NCBI RefSeq assembly: GCF_001544075.1
Contig: NZ_BCNT01000004.1
Location: 62,001 to 126,000, forward strand
Direction: 5' to 3'
DNA: 64,000 nucleotides
From: Comamonas terrae
Lineage (GTDB): Bacteria; Pseudomonadota; Gammaproteobacteria; Burkholderiales; Burkholderiaceae_C
Shown: positions 48,900 to 57,693 of the stretch, piece by piece
Position numbering within the stretch: the first letter of the stretch is position 1
Layout of the letters: every line of letters starts with the position of its first letter
Made by a program: the position numbers and the translations under genes
Notes under the pieces: model-generated
What the model saw: the letters and a program-made list of their open reading frames with translations, nothing else
Told to the model about the DNA's origin: nothing
Database searches by the model: none

Positions 48900-48972
48900 C
48901 CGGGGAAATCTCACACCCTGCCTTGCCCGCTTGGGGCAAAATGCGCATTCCATTGGTCCGGGACCTTTCCAT

Positions 48973-48990
48973 AGAACGTGAGCACGTTCT
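48973..48990. promoter_or_regulatory. Perfect palindrome in the ssb upstream region
   Basis: AGAACGTG-AG-CACGTTCT is an 8-bp perfect inverted repeat with a 2-nt centre, 36 bp before the ssb ATG. It looks like a dimer-binding operator or a small leader hairpin. It does not fit the beta/gammaproteobacterial LexA consensus. Confidence 0.45.
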
Positions 48991-49026
48991 AATTTCCCGG
49001 CCCACTTTCAGTAAAGGCACATATTT

Positions 49027-49563
49027 ATGGCATCCGTCAACAAAGTCATCATCGTCGGCAACCTGGGGCGCGACCCCGAAATGCGTACCTTTCCCAGCGG
49101 CGACCAGGTGGCCAACGTGACCATCGCCACGACCGACCGCTGGCGCGACAAGAACACCGGCGAAAACCGCGAAGCCACCGAGTGGCACCGCGTGGTGTTC
49201 AATGGCAAGCTGGCCGAGATCGTGGGCCAGTACCTGCGCAAGGGCAGCCAGGTCTACGTGGAAGGCAGCCTGCGCACCCGCAAGTGGACCGACCAGGCCA
49301 CGGGCCAGGAGCGCTACGCCACCGAAATCCGCGCCGACACCATGCAGATGCTGGGCAGCCGCCAGGGCGGCGGCCAGCAGCAAGGCGGCTATGGCGACGA
49401 AGGCTACGGCGAAAGCAGCTACGAAGCGCCGCGCCGCGCCCCTGCGCCTGCAGCAGCACGCCCCGCCGCGCCTGCCGCCCGTCCGGCTCCGGCTCCCATG
49501 GCCCCGCCGCCCCAGCGCGCGGCTTCGGGCTTCGACGATATGGACGACGATATTCCGTTCTGA
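49027..49563 (+). CDS. ssb: Single-stranded DNA-binding protein
   Basis: A 178-residue SSB. The N-terminal OB fold (residues 1-110) has [31 protein letters not shown] and [16 protein letters not shown] Gly/Gln/Ala/Pro-rich linker leads to the acidic tail DDMDDDIPF, which recruits replication and repair partners. The linker is unusually rich in Ala-Pro repeats but within family range. It sits beside uvrA, as in many proteobacteria, with only the MFS gene between them. A perfect terminator follows. Confidence 0.97.
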   Translation: MASVNKVIIVGNLGRDPEMRTFPSGDQVANVTIATTDRWRDKNTGENREATEWHRVVFNGKLAEIVGQYLRKGSQVYVEGSLRTRKWTDQATGQERYATEIRADTMQMLGSRQGGGQQQGGYGDEGYGESSYEAPRRAPAPAAARPAAPAARPAPAPMAPPPQRAASGFDDMDDDIPF

Positions 49564-49585
49564 TCCCCGGGGCTGCCAGCCATCG

Positions 49586-49615
49586 AAAAAAAGCGAAGCA
49601 GATGCTTCGCTTTTT
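49586..49615. terminator. Bidirectional terminator between ssb and mnmA
   Basis: AAAAAGCGAAGC-AGATGC-type symmetry: the stem AAAAAGCGAAGC pairs with GCTTCGCTTTTT around a 4-nt loop. A and T runs on both sides serve both convergent genes. Confidence 0.88.
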
Positions 49616-49634
49616 CTTTTCTGCGGCGGCTTCG

Positions 49635-50768
49635 TCAGGAAACGCCCCGCTCCTGCGGGTCCACCTGCGCGATGATGCCGCCGCCCAGGCAGACATCGCC
49701 GTCGTAGAGCACGGCCGACTGGCCCGGCGTCACGGCCCACTGGGCTTCGGGGAAGTCCAGGCGAAACCCGTCGGCCGTCGCCCCGGAGATCAGCGCCGGC
49801 GAATCGGGCTGGCGATAGCGGGTCTTGGAACCATAGGTCTTGCCTTCGGCCGGCGCATGGCCGGCCACCCAGCTGATCTGGTCGGCCCGCAGCGCATGCG
49901 ACAGCAGCCAGGGGTGGTCGTGGCCCTGCACCACGCGCAGCACGTTGCGGTCCAGCTCCTTGCGCGCCACGAACCAGGGTGCATGGTCGCCGGCGCCGCG
50001 TGCCGCGCCTTTTTCCTTTACCCCGCCTATGCCCAGGCCCGAGCGCTGGCCCAGGGTGTAGAAACTCAGGCCCACGTGGCGGCCCAGCTTGCGGTTGCGG
50101 TCGTCGAGGATGGGGCCGGGCTCCTTGCTGATGTAGCGGTTGAGGAACTCCCGGAAGGGCCGCTCGCCGATGAAGCAGATTCCGGTCGAATCCTTTTTCC
50201 TGGCGTTGGGCAGGCCGATTTCCTCGGCGATGCGGCGCACCTCGGTCTTGTGCAGCTCGCCCACGGGGAACATGGCCCTGGACAGCTGGGCCTGGTTCAG
50301 GCGGTGCAGGAAGTAACTCTGGTCCTTGGACGGGTCCAGGCCCTTGAGCAGCTCGAACAGCCGGGTTTCGGGGTTCTGGCGCACGCGCGCGTAATGGCCG
50401 GTGGCGATCTTCTCGGCGCCCAGGCGCATGGCGTGGTCCAGGAAGGCCTTGAACTTGATTTCGGCATTGCACAGCACGTCGGGGTTGGGCGTGCGGCCGG
50501 CCTGGTATTCGCGCAGGAATTCGGCAAACACCCGGTCCTTGTACTCGGCCGCGAAGTTGACGTGCTCGATCTCGATGCCGATCACGTCGGCCACGGCGGC
50601 CGCGTCCACGAAGTCGATGTTGGACGAGCAGTACTCGCTGTCGTCGTCATCCTCCCAGTTTTTCATGAAGATGCCGACCACTTCATGGCCTTGCTGCTTG
50701 AGAAGATAGGCGGTGACGGCGGAGTCCACACCGCCGGACAGGCCCACCACGACACGGTGCTTGTTCAT
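49635..50768 (-). CDS. mnmA: tRNA-specific 2-thiouridylase MnmA
   Basis: A 377-residue enzyme making 2-thiouridine at the wobble position of Lys, Glu and Gln tRNAs. The PP-loop SGGVDS is at residues 10-15. The two catalytic cysteines are in [12 protein letters not shown] and STGICFIGE, and the C-terminal part has [15 protein letters not shown]. All key residues are present. It is divergent from the LysR gene, with 64 bp between the starts. Confidence 0.97.
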   Translation of the reverse strand: MNKHRVVVGLSGGVDSAVTAYLLKQQGHEVVGIFMKNWEDDDDSEYCSSNIDFVDAAAVADVIGIEIEHVNFAAEYKDRVFAEFLREYQAGRTPNPDVLCNAEIKFKAFLDHAMRLGAEKIATGHYARVRQNPETRLFELLKGLDPSKDQSYFLHRLNQAQLSRAMFPVGELHKTEVRRIAEEIGLPNARKKDSTGICFIGERPFREFLNRYISKEPGPILDDRNRKLGRHVGLSFYTLGQRSGLGIGGVKEKGAARGAGDHAPWFVARKELDRNVLRVVQGHDHPWLLSHALRADQISWVAGHAPAEGKTYGSKTRYRQPDSPALISGATADGFRLDFPEAQWAVTPGQSAVLYDGDVCLGGGIIAQVDPQERGVS

Positions 50769-50832
50769 AGGTGTGCGATTATCCCAGCGCCCGCAAACAG
50801 CTGCGGGCGTGAGGATTTCGCGAGGTTTTCAG

Positions 50833-51771
50833 ATGGAACTGCGCCAGCTGCGCTACTTTGTACGGATTGTCGAACTGGGCTCCATGAGCCGTGCCGCGCT
50901 GGACCTGGACATGGTCCAGTCGGCGCTGAGCCAGCAGATCAGCCGCCTGGAATCCGAACTGTCCACACGCCTGCTGCAGCGCACGCCGCGCGGCGTCATC
51001 CCGACCGAAGCCGGGCAGGCCTTCTTCCACGAGGCCCAGCTCACGCTGCGCCATGCCGAGCAGGCCGTGCACGCGGCCCAGCAGGCGCGGCTGTCGGGCG
51101 CCGTGAGCATGGGGCTGTCGCCCACCATCGCCTCGGTGCTGGGCCTGCCGCTGATGCGGGCCATGCGCGAGCGCTACCCCGAGGTGCGGCTGCACATGGT
51201 GTCCGCGCTGTCCGGCCATCTGACGGGCCTGCTCAACGCCCGCCAGCTGGATCTGGCCATCCTGTTCGACAGCCACAACGCGCGCCGCTGGAGCGTGATG
51301 CCGCTGCTGGAGGAGCGGCTGTTCCTGATCCAGTCCCGCCAGCAGCCCGTGGCGCCGCAGATCCGCCATGCCCAACCCGCCGGCCTGGAGCAGCTGCAGC
51401 AGGTGCCGCTGATCCTGCCCTCGGGCAGCCACGGCCTGCGCAGCTCCATCATGGCCTCGTTCACCCATGCGGGCTTCCAGCCCCGGCTGGCCATGGAGAT
51501 CGATTCCCTGCCGCTGCTGATGGAAGCCGTGGATGCGGGCCTGGGCGCCACGGTCCAGCCCTGGTCGGCCGTCGCCATGTACAAGGATGCGGCACAGCGC
51601 TTCCAATGGTCCGAGATCGCCGACGACCAGGTGCGGCGCAATGCCGCGCTGTGCAGCCTGTCGGACGACGAGCTGTCGCCCGCCGCGCTGGCCGCGCGCG
51701 TGGTGCTGCTCGATTGCACCCGGCGGCTGGTGCAGTCCGGCGCCTGGATGGGCGCCACGCTGACGGACTGA
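50833..51771 (+). CDS. LysR family regulator, probable regulator of the tcu genes
   Basis: A 312-residue LysR protein. The DNA-binding helix-turn-helix is at residues 1-60 (MELRQLRYFVRIVELGSMSR, then SALSQQISRLESEL). The effector domain starts near 90 with SGAVSMGLSPTIASVLGLPL. Its position just upstream of tcuA and tcuB matches TcuR of Salmonella, so regulation of tricarballylate or citrate oxidation is inferred. The start at 50833 fits the LysR N-terminus exactly; the longer frame would overlap mnmA. The 229-bp gap before tcuA holds two palindromes that could be its sites. Confidence 0.88.
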   Translation: MELRQLRYFVRIVELGSMSRAALDLDMVQSALSQQISRLESELSTRLLQRTPRGVIPTEAGQAFFHEAQLTLRHAEQAVHAAQQARLSGAVSMGLSPTIASVLGLPLMRAMRERYPEVRLHMVSALSGHLTGLLNARQLDLAILFDSHNARRWSVMPLLEERLFLIQSRQQPVAPQIRHAQPAGLEQLQQVPLILPSGSHGLRSSIMASFTHAGFQPRLAMEIDSLPLLMEAVDAGLGATVQPWSAVAMYKDAAQRFQWSEIADDQVRRNAALCSLSDDELSPAALAARVVLLDCTRRLVQSGAWMGATLTD

Positions 51772-51848
51772 CTCCGTTTCTCGATCAAAGGAGTACGCGC
51801 AGGCGAAGCGCAGGCAGTGCAGACGCACGACAAGCGAAGCCGACAAAG

Positions 51849-51862
51849 TAATCGTTTGATTA
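51849..51862. promoter_or_regulatory. AT-rich palindrome TAATC-GTTT-GATTA upstream of tcuA
   Basis: A perfect 5-4-5 inverted repeat in an AT-rich patch, about 140 bp before tcuA. Its size resembles a LysR-type recognition site (dyad within a T...A frame). No binding evidence exists. Confidence 0.4.
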
Positions 51863-51941
51863 AGAAATGGAATGAGCCATCACTTGGCGTGATACCCCCA
51901 TGCCCGGCAACCGCTGCACAGCGGCGGCGGCGCTTTCTACA

Positions 51942-51968
51942 GTTCAACGCCAATCCCCCACGTTGAAC
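51942..51968. promoter_or_regulatory. 8-bp inverted repeat just upstream of tcuA
   Basis: GTTCAACG and CGTTGAAC flank 11 nt, ending 32 bp before the tcuA ATG. The perfect dyad close to the start suggests an operator or activation site, possibly for the upstream LysR protein. Confidence 0.5.
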
Positions 51969-52000
51969 CGCCACGGTCCCCATGCCGCCGGCAACCCATC

Positions 52001-53440
52001 ATGAAAACAGAAACCTACGACACCGATGTGCTGGTCATCGGTGGCGGCAATGCCGCGCTGTGCGCCGCGCTGATGGCGCGCGAGGCAGGCAGCAGCGTGC
52101 TGCTGCTGGAATCCGCGCCGCGCGCCTGGCGCGGCGGCAATTCGGCCCACACCCGCAACCTGCGCTGCATGCACGACGCGCCGCAGGACGTGCTGGTCGA
52201 GGCCTATCCCGAGGAGGAGTTCTGGCAGGACCTGCTCAAGGTGACCGGCGGCATCACCAACGAGCACCTGGCGCGCCTGGTGATCCGCGCCTCGTCCACC
52301 TGCCGCAACTGGATGCGCCGCCATGGCGTGCACTTCCAGCCGCCGCTGTCGGGCGCGCTGCACGTGGCGCGCACCAATGCCTTCTTCATGGGCGGCGGCA
52401 AGGCCCTGGTCAACGCCTACTACCGCAGCGCCGAGGCGCTGGGCGTGCAGGTGCGCTACGACTCGCCCGTTCAGCGCCTGGAGATCGAGAACGGCCGCTT
52501 CCAGGCCGCCTGGGTGGGCGAACAGCGCATCACCGCCAGAAGCTGCGTGCTGGCCGCGGGCGGCTTCGAATCCAACCGCGAATGGCTGCGCGAAGCCTGG
52601 GGACAGAACGAGCGCGGCGAATGGCCCTCGGACAACTTCCTGATCCGCGGCACGGCCTACAACCAGGGAACGTTGCTCCGCCACATGCTGCAGGAGCAGC
52701 AGGCCGACGGCATCGGCGACCCGACCCAGGCGCACATGGTGGCCATCGATGCGCGCGCGCCGCTGTACGACGGCGGAATCTGCACGCGCATCGACTGCGT
52801 CTCGCTGGGCGTGGTGGTCAACCGCGAAGCCGAGCGTTTCTACGACGAGGGCGAGGATTTCTGGCCCAAGCGCTACGCCATCTGGGGCCGCCTGGTGGCC
52901 CAGCAGCCGGGGCAGATCGCCTACTCCATCATCGACAGCAAGGCCATCGGCCGCTTCATGCCGCCGGTGTTTCCGGGCGTCAAGGCCGATTCGCTGCCCG
53001 AACTTGCGCAGAAGCTCGGCCTGGACGTGGATCGCTTCATGCAGACCCTCGATGCCTACAACGGCGGCTGCAGGGTCGGCCACTTCGACCATACGGCGCT
53101 GGACGACTGCCATACCGAGGGCGTGGCGCCCGCCAAGACGCATTGGGCGCGCCCCATCGACACCGCACCCTATTACGGCTATGCGCTGCGCCCCGGCGTG
53201 ACCTTCACCTACCTGGGCCTGGAGACCGACGACACGGCCGCCGTGCGCTTTGCCGGCCGGCCTAGCGCCAACCTGTTCGTGGCCGGCGAAATGATGGCCG
53301 GCAACGTGCTGGGCAAGGGCTATACGGCCGGCGTGGGCATGTCGATCGGCACAGCCTTCGGCCGCATCGCCGGACGCAACGCGGCCCTGGCCGCCACCGG
53401 CAAGCCCGCCGCGCGCGGCGCCGTCAACGACGAGGTCTGA
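52001..53440 (+). CDS. tcuA: FAD-dependent tricarballylate dehydrogenase
   Basis: A 479-residue flavoprotein of the fumarate-reductase/succinate-dehydrogenase fold. It has the FAD-binding [19 protein letters not shown] at the N-terminus and [13 protein letters not shown]. The C-terminal [20 protein letters not shown] (about residues 430-449) is characteristic of TcuA. TcuA oxidises tricarballylate to cis-aconitate and passes electrons to TcuB. The adjacent tcuB gene, 5 bp downstream, strongly supports the assignment. Other carboxylates cannot be excluded. Confidence 0.92.
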   Translation: MKTETYDTDVLVIGGGNAALCAALMAREAGSSVLLLESAPRAWRGGNSAHTRNLRCMHDAPQDVLVEAYPEEEFWQDLLKVTGGITNEHLARLVIRASSTCRNWMRRHGVHFQPPLSGALHVARTNAFFMGGGKALVNAYYRSAEALGVQVRYDSPVQRLEIENGRFQAAWVGEQRITARSCVLAAGGFESNREWLREAWGQNERGEWPSDNFLIRGTAYNQGTLLRHMLQEQQADGIGDPTQAHMVAIDARAPLYDGGICTRIDCVSLGVVVNREAERFYDEGEDFWPKRYAIWGRLVAQQPGQIAYSIIDSKAIGRFMPPVFPGVKADSLPELAQKLGLDVDRFMQTLDAYNGGCRVGHFDHTALDDCHTEGVAPAKTHWARPIDTAPYYGYALRPGVTFTYLGLETDDTAAVRFAGRPSANLFVAGEMMAGNVLGKGYTAGVGMSIGTAFGRIAGRNAALAATGKPAARGAVNDEV

Positions 53441-53445
53441 TACCC

Positions 53446-54654
53446 ATGAGCATCCCATCCCTGCAAGCCCTGGGCCAGGAGGCCCAGTCCCTGGCGACCG
53501 GCAAGATCATCCCCATCCTCCCCGCGGCCACCGAAACGGCAGCCGAGACCGAGGTGGCGCGCACCCTGCAGATCTGCAACGCCTGCCGCTACTGCGAAGG
53601 CTTTTGCGCCGTGTTCCCGGCCATGACGCGCCGGCTGGAATTCGGCAAGGCCGACGTGCACTACCTGGCCAACCTGTGCCACAACTGCGGCGCCTGCCTG
53701 CACGCCTGCCAGTACGCGCCGCCGCACGAATTCGGCATCAACATCCCCCAGGCCATGGCCACGGTGCGCGGCCAGACCTATGCCGACTACGCCTGGCCCC
53801 CGGCACTGGGCAGGCTCTACCAGAAGAACGGCCTGACGCTGTCGCTGGCCCTGGCGGCCGGCCTGTTCCTGTTCCTCGCGCTGGCCGTGGCCCTGCGCGG
53901 CGGCGAGGCACGCCTGTGGAGCGGCGAGCTGGGCAACAACTTCTACCACCTGTTCCCGCACAACCTGCTGGTGGGCATCTTCGCGCCGGTGTTCCTGTTC
54001 GTGGTGTTTGCGCTCTTCATGGGCGTGCGCCGCTTCTGGAAGGACGTGAAGCCCGCCACCAGCGGCGTGGACGTGAGCGCGCCCGCGGCGGCCGAGGCCA
54101 CGCAGGACGTGCTGCGCCTGAAGTACCTGGACGGCGGCCACGGCGAGGGCTGCCACAACGAGGATGACGAATACACGCTCAAGCGCCGCCGTTTCCACCA
54201 CCTGACCTTCTACGGCTTCCTGCTGTGCTTTGCCGCCACGGCGCTGGGTACGGTCTACCACTATGCGTTCGGCTGGGCCGCGCCCTACGAGCTGCCCAGC
54301 CTGCCCAAGGTCCTCGGCGCGCTGGGCGGCCTGGGCCTGATGGCGGGCACGGCCGGCCTGTGGCATCTGAACCGCAGCCGCCACCCGCTGCACGGCGACG
54401 CGCGGCAAAAGCCCATGGACCTGGGCTTCATCGCGCTGCTGTTCCTGGTCGCGGCCAGCGGCATGGCGCTGTGGCTGGGCCGCGCCACGCCCGCCCTGGC
54501 CCTGCTGCTGTGCCTGCACCTGGGCGCGGTGATCGCGCTGTTCGCCACCCTGCCCTACGGCAAGTTCGCCCACGGCGTGTTCCGCACCGCGGCGCTTTTG
54601 CGCCACAACACCGAAAAGCGCCAGCCCAGCCCCATCGGCCTGGGCGCGGATTGA
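53446..54654 (+). CDS. tcuB: TcuB/CitB-type iron-sulfur membrane protein
   Basis: A 402-residue membrane electron-transfer protein. Two 4Fe-4S clusters lie in the N-terminal third ([15 protein letters not shown], then [19 protein letters not shown]). About six helices with several histidines, probably haem ligands, follow ([33 protein letters not shown]). TcuB reoxidises reduced TcuA and delivers electrons to the quinone pool. The gene starts 5 bp after tcuA. A CitB name would reflect the same family in citrate utilisation. Confidence 0.92.
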   Translation: MSIPSLQALGQEAQSLATGKIIPILPAATETAAETEVARTLQICNACRYCEGFCAVFPAMTRRLEFGKADVHYLANLCHNCGACLHACQYAPPHEFGINIPQAMATVRGQTYADYAWPPALGRLYQKNGLTLSLALAAGLFLFLALAVALRGGEARLWSGELGNNFYHLFPHNLLVGIFAPVFLFVVFALFMGVRRFWKDVKPATSGVDVSAPAAAEATQDVLRLKYLDGGHGEGCHNEDDEYTLKRRRFHHLTFYGFLLCFAATALGTVYHYAFGWAAPYELPSLPKVLGALGGLGLMAGTAGLWHLNRSRHPLHGDARQKPMDLGFIALLFLVAASGMALWLGRATPALALLLCLHLGAVIALFATLPYGKFAHGVFRTAALLRHNTEKRQPSPIGLGAD

Positions 54655-54667
54655 TTGCGCATCCAAA

Positions 54668-54713
54668 AAGAGAGCTGGCAGCGCTTGCACCACAAGGGCT
54701 CCAGCTCAATTTC
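54668..54713 (+). repeat. Short dispersed palindrome between tcuB and the binding-protein gene
   Basis: The core reads AGAGAGCTGGCAGCGCTTGC, then ACCACAAGGGCTCCAGCTCA. It has the same order of GAGAGCTG, GCGCTTG and CAGCT as the element after mltA. It sits 14 bp after the tcuB stop and may tune expression of the downstream gene. Confidence 0.5.
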
Positions 54714-54732
54714 TCTAACCAGGAGACTTGTC

Positions 54733-55710
54733 ATGAAAAAACGCACCCTGCTCCAGGCCACCCTGCTGGCCGCCACTTCGCTGGCTCTTGCCGCTCCCGC
54801 GCAGGCCCAGGACTTTCCGCCCAACAAACCGGTGACCCTGGTGGTGGGCTTCGCGGCCGGCGGCGCCGCCGATGCGGCCGCGCGCCTGATCGCCAAGAAG
54901 CTGGGCGAGAACATCGGCCAGACCGTGGTGGTGGACAACCGCGGCGGTGCGGGCGGCAACATCGCCCACCAGTACGTGGCCAAGGCGCCGGCCGACGGCT
55001 CGGTGCTGCTGTTCGGCTCGGTCGGTCCGCTGACGATTGCGCCCCACATCATGAAGGTGGGCTACAACCCCTTCACCGATCTGGCGCCCATCTCGGGCGG
55101 CGTGAACTTTCCCAACGTGCTGGTGGTGCACAAGGGCGCGGGCGTGAAGACGCTGGCCGAATTCGTGGCCAAGGCCAAGAAGGCGCCCGGCAGCGTGGAC
55201 TATGCCTCCACGGGCGCGGGCTCGGCCTCGCACCTGGCCGGCGAGCTGTTCAACCAGCGCGCCGGCGTGGAGATGGTGCACGTGCCCTACAAGGGCGGTG
55301 CGCCGGCGCTGCAGGACCTGCTGGGCGAGCGCGTGACCTCCTACTTCGCCGCCCCGCCTACGGCCCTGCCGCACATCGAGACCGGCAAGCTGATTCCGCT
55401 GGCCACCACGGGCCTGACCCGGCCCGCCTACATGCCCAATATTCCCACGGTGGCCGAGGCCGGCTATCCGGGCTTCGAGGCGCTGAACTGGTATGCCTTC
55501 GTCGCGCCCGGCAAGACGCCCGCGCCCATGCTGGATCGCTGGAACAAGGAGATCGTCAAGGTGCTCCAGGATCCCGCGGTGGCCGATGCGCTGAAGATCC
55601 ACGGCCTCACGCCCCAGCCCACCACGCGCGCCGAGTTCGCAGCATTCATGAAGAAGGAATACGAGCAGTGGGGCAAGGTGGTGAAGGAACGCAAGATCAC
55701 CCAGAACTGA
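54733..55710 (+). CDS. Bug/TctC-type solute-binding protein of the tcu cluster
   Basis: A 325-residue periplasmic receptor. The signal peptide (MKKRTLLQATLLAATSLALA) ends at AQAQDF. It has the family signatures PVTLVVGFAAGGAADAAARL, NRGGAGGNIAHQYVAKAPADG, and VPYKGGAPALQDLLGERV. In Salmonella the third tcu gene is an MFS permease (TcuC); here a binding protein takes its place, and no TctA/TctB permease is in the window. Its ligand is presumably tricarballylate, citrate or aconitate. A strong AGGAG lies 7 nt before the ATG. Confidence 0.92.
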   Translation: MKKRTLLQATLLAATSLALAAPAQAQDFPPNKPVTLVVGFAAGGAADAAARLIAKKLGENIGQTVVVDNRGGAGGNIAHQYVAKAPADGSVLLFGSVGPLTIAPHIMKVGYNPFTDLAPISGGVNFPNVLVVHKGAGVKTLAEFVAKAKKAPGSVDYASTGAGSASHLAGELFNQRAGVEMVHVPYKGGAPALQDLLGERVTSYFAAPPTALPHIETGKLIPLATTGLTRPAYMPNIPTVAEAGYPGFEALNWYAFVAPGKTPAPMLDRWNKEIVKVLQDPAVADALKIHGLTPQPTTRAEFAAFMKKEYEQWGKVVKERKITQN

Positions 55711-55770
55711 GGCTCAAAGCCACTCGCGCCGATAGCGCAACGCAAGGATCTTCAGCGATCCAGGTCAGGG

Positions 55771-55891
55771 ACGGCGAGCAAGGGCCTCGCCGGCCGCACC
55801 GCCCCGCAGCGAAGCCGTCGTCCCCCCGCCCGCGAAGCGAGAGAGGGCGCCGTGCCACGGGGGAAGCCGCGCAGCGGCTCAGGGGGTGATG
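55771..55891 (-). repeat. Stop-adjacent GC-rich structured repeat, copy C (long form)
   Basis: Read on the minus strand from the stop codon of the decarboxylase-like gene: CCCCCTGAGCCGCTGCGCGG, CTTCCCCC, an insert of about 35 nt with CCCTCTCTCGC, then GGGGGGACGACGG, CGCTGCGGGGCGG, GGCCGGCGAGGCC and CTTGCTCGCCGTCC. The TGA of the gene is part of the repeat. The same repeat lacks the insert in copy B. Confidence 0.75.
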
Positions 55892-56364
55892 GATTTTTTC
55901 TCCACCGGCGCGGCAAAGCCCACGCACAGGCGGTTCCAGACATTGATGCAGCCGATGGCGTAGCTCAGCTCCACGATCTCACGTTCGCTGAAGTGCGGGC
56001 GCAGCACGTCGAAGTCCTGCTGACCGGGATGGGCCTGACTCAGCCGCGTGCAGCGCTCGGCCCAGTTCAGCGCGGCGCGCTCGCGCATGTCGAAGAAGTC
56101 CACCTCGCGCCAGGTCACCACGCTGTTGATGCGCTGCAGGTCCTCGCCGCGCGACAGCAGCTCGCGCACGTGCATGTCCACGCAGAAGGCGCAGCCGTTG
56201 ATCTGCGAGACGCGCAGGTAGACCAGCTCGAGCAGCTGCACGCCCAGGCTGGAGCGCGCCAGCAGCGCGTTGATGCCGCCCTGGGCCTTGTAGAGTTCGG
56301 GCGCCAGCGCGCGGAAGTCCAGGCGCGGTGCGGGAATGGCAATGGGGTTGGCGATATCGGACAT
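55879..56364 (-). CDS. Carboxymuconolactone decarboxylase/AhpD-like protein (ECF41 target)
   Basis: A 161-residue all-helical protein of the CMD/AhpD family. The redox motif is GCAFCVDMHVRELL (Cys-x2-Cys near residues 58-61), and EIVELSYAIGCINVWNRLCV lies near the C-terminus. Family members reduce peroxides with thiols or are decarboxylases; the CxxC suggests the former. It lies behind an ECF41-type promoter (56420-56446) and downstream of the ECF41 sigma gene. CMD-type proteins are the commonest partners of these sigma factors. Its last codons and stop run into a repeat. Confidence 0.9.
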   Translation of the reverse strand: MSDIANPIAIPAPRLDFRALAPELYKAQGGINALLARSSLGVQLLELVYLRVSQINGCAFCVDMHVRELLSRGEDLQRINSVVTWREVDFFDMRERAALNWAERCTRLSQAHPGQQDFDVLRPHFSEREIVELSYAIGCINVWNRLCVGFAAPVEKKSITP

Positions 56365-56419
56365 GCGGATACTCCTGGGTTGATGCAGGCCCGCCCCGAT
56401 GGCCGGCCCTTGCCTCTTA

Positions 56420-56446
56420 GACGCAGGAGGCCGCAGTTCTGTGACA
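56420..56446 (-). promoter_or_regulatory. ECF41-type promoter of the CMD/AhpD-like gene
   Basis: On the minus strand, TGTCACA (56446-56440) is followed after exactly 16 nt by CGTC (56423-56420). This is the known ECF41 consensus TGTCACA-N16-CGTC. It lies 56 bp before the start codon. Confidence 0.85.
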
Positions 56447-56541
56447 CACTCAAAAAAACATAGCTGCCTGCGCCGACTTCATGCGGCATTCATGGAGAAA
56501 TACTCCCGAAATGACCGCCCGGCAAGCGGCAGAAGCTATCG

Positions 56542-57483
56542 TTACTGAAGACCGATGGGCTGGGCAGCCGGCACCGCCACGCCGGCCAGCTTGTCGGGGT
56601 TGCGCAGCGTGTAGACCCGCTGGACGAGCCCGTTCTCGACCAGCAGGGTCTGCACCGACTCCACCTGGCCGTCCACGCAGCGCAGCAGGCCCGGCAGGCC
56701 GTTGACGCGCACCAGGTGCAGGGTCTGGACCTGGCCGTCGCGGCGCAGGCGGCGGGCCGTGGCGAAGTACAGCAGCGCCAGGCGGCGCCCGGTCTCGAGC
56801 ACGCGGCCAAAGGACGGGACCTTGCCGCCGCCGTCGCTGATCAGCGCGGCATCGGGGGCGAACAGCGCCTGGATCTGCGCCAGATCGCCGCCCTGCACGG
56901 CCTGGGCAAAGCGGCGCAGCAGCTCGGCATGCGCCTCGGCAGGCGCGTCGAAGCGCGGGCGCCCGGCCTTCACATGGGCCCGCGCGCGGTGCACGAGCTG
57001 GCGGCAGGCGGCCTCGCTGCGGCCCAGGGCCTGGGCCACTTCGGCGTAGTCGGCATCGAAGACCTCGCGCAGCAAAAAGGCCGCGCGCTCCTCGGGCGTG
57101 AGCTGCTCAAGCACGAACAGCAGCGCGGTGGAGACATCGTGGGCCCGCTCCAGCAATTCCTCGGACGACGGCGCCGCCTCGGTCCAGGGCTGGACCAGCG
57201 GCTCGGGCAGCCAGAAGCCCGCGTAATGCTCGCGCTCCACGCGCAGGCGCCGCAGCCGGTCGATGGCCAGCCGCGTGGCCGTGGTCACCAGCCAGGCCTC
57301 GGGCTGGACGATGGCGGCGCGCCCGCTGTCCTGCCAGCGCAGCCAGACGTCCTGCACCACGTCCTCGGCCTCGGCCCGCTGGCCCAGCATGCGATAGGCC
57401 AGCCCGAACAGGCGCGGGCGATGGCGCTGGAATTCCTGCAGTCCCGCATCGGCGGACGGCGCAGCGTGGGAAGTGGGGCTCAC
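56542..57483 (-). CDS. ECF41-group RNA polymerase sigma factor with SnoaL-like C-terminal domain (SigJ-like)
   Basis: A 313-residue sigma factor. Sigma region 2 (FGLAYRMLGQRAEAEDVVQD) and region 4 (LTPEERAAFLLREVFD, then GRSEAACRQLVHRARAH) are followed by a SnoaL-like domain of about 120 residues that regulates activity in place of an anti-sigma factor. All three ECF41 hallmark motifs are present: WLPEP in the linker, DGGGK, and NPDKL near the C-terminus. The GTG at 57483 has AGGAG 7 nt before it. An exact ECF41 promoter precedes the gene, so it is autoregulated and drives the CMD-like gene. The inducing signal is unknown. Confidence 0.93.
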   Translation of the reverse strand: MSPTSHAAPSADAGLQEFQRHRPRLFGLAYRMLGQRAEAEDVVQDVWLRWQDSGRAAIVQPEAWLVTTATRLAIDRLRRLRVEREHYAGFWLPEPLVQPWTEAAPSSEELLERAHDVSTALLFVLEQLTPEERAAFLLREVFDADYAEVAQALGRSEAACRQLVHRARAHVKAGRPRFDAPAEAHAELLRRFAQAVQGGDLAQIQALFAPDAALISDGGGKVPSFGRVLETGRRLALLYFATARRLRRDGQVQTLHLVRVNGLPGLLRCVDGQVESVQTLLVENGLVQRVYTLRNPDKLAGVAVPAAQPIGLQ

Positions 57484-57544
57484 GTGATGTCTCCTGCAAA
57501 TAGGCCAGGGGCCTGCCACCCAGTGTGACAGGCCTCAAGCCTTA

Positions 57545-57571
57545 GACGCAGAACGCGCAGCTTTTGTGACA
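57545..57571 (-). promoter_or_regulatory. ECF41-type autoregulatory promoter of the sigma factor gene
   Basis: On the minus strand, TGTCACA (57571-57565) is followed by 16 nt and CGTC (57548-57545), 62 bp before the GTG start. Spacing and both boxes are identical to the promoter of the CMD-like gene. Confidence 0.88.
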
Positions 57572-57596
57572 ACGCAGCCAAAACAGGCAGAGCCCA

Positions 57597-57693
57597 AGCC
57601 AGGGACGGCAAGCAAGGGCCTCGCCGGCCGCGCCGCCCCGCAGCGAGGCCGTCGTCCCCCTCTGGGGGAAGCCGCGCAGCGGCTCAGGGGGGA
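57597..57693 (-). repeat. Stop-adjacent GC-rich structured repeat, copy B (short form)
   Basis: Starting right after the gamma-glutamyltransferase stop it reads CCCCCCTGAGCCGCTGCGCG, GCTTCCCCCAGAGGGGGACG, ACGGCCTCGC, TGCGGGGCGGCGCGG, CCGGCGAGGCC, CTTGCTTGCCGTCCC. It can fold as GAGCCGC/GCGGCTTC, CCCCC-AGA-GGGGG and GGCCTCGC/GGCGAGGCC. Confidence 0.75.

Noticed and set aside
57524-57530. A third TGTCACA (minus strand) near the sigma factor gene
   Set aside because: There is no CGTC 16 nt downstream, so it does not make an ECF41 promoter.
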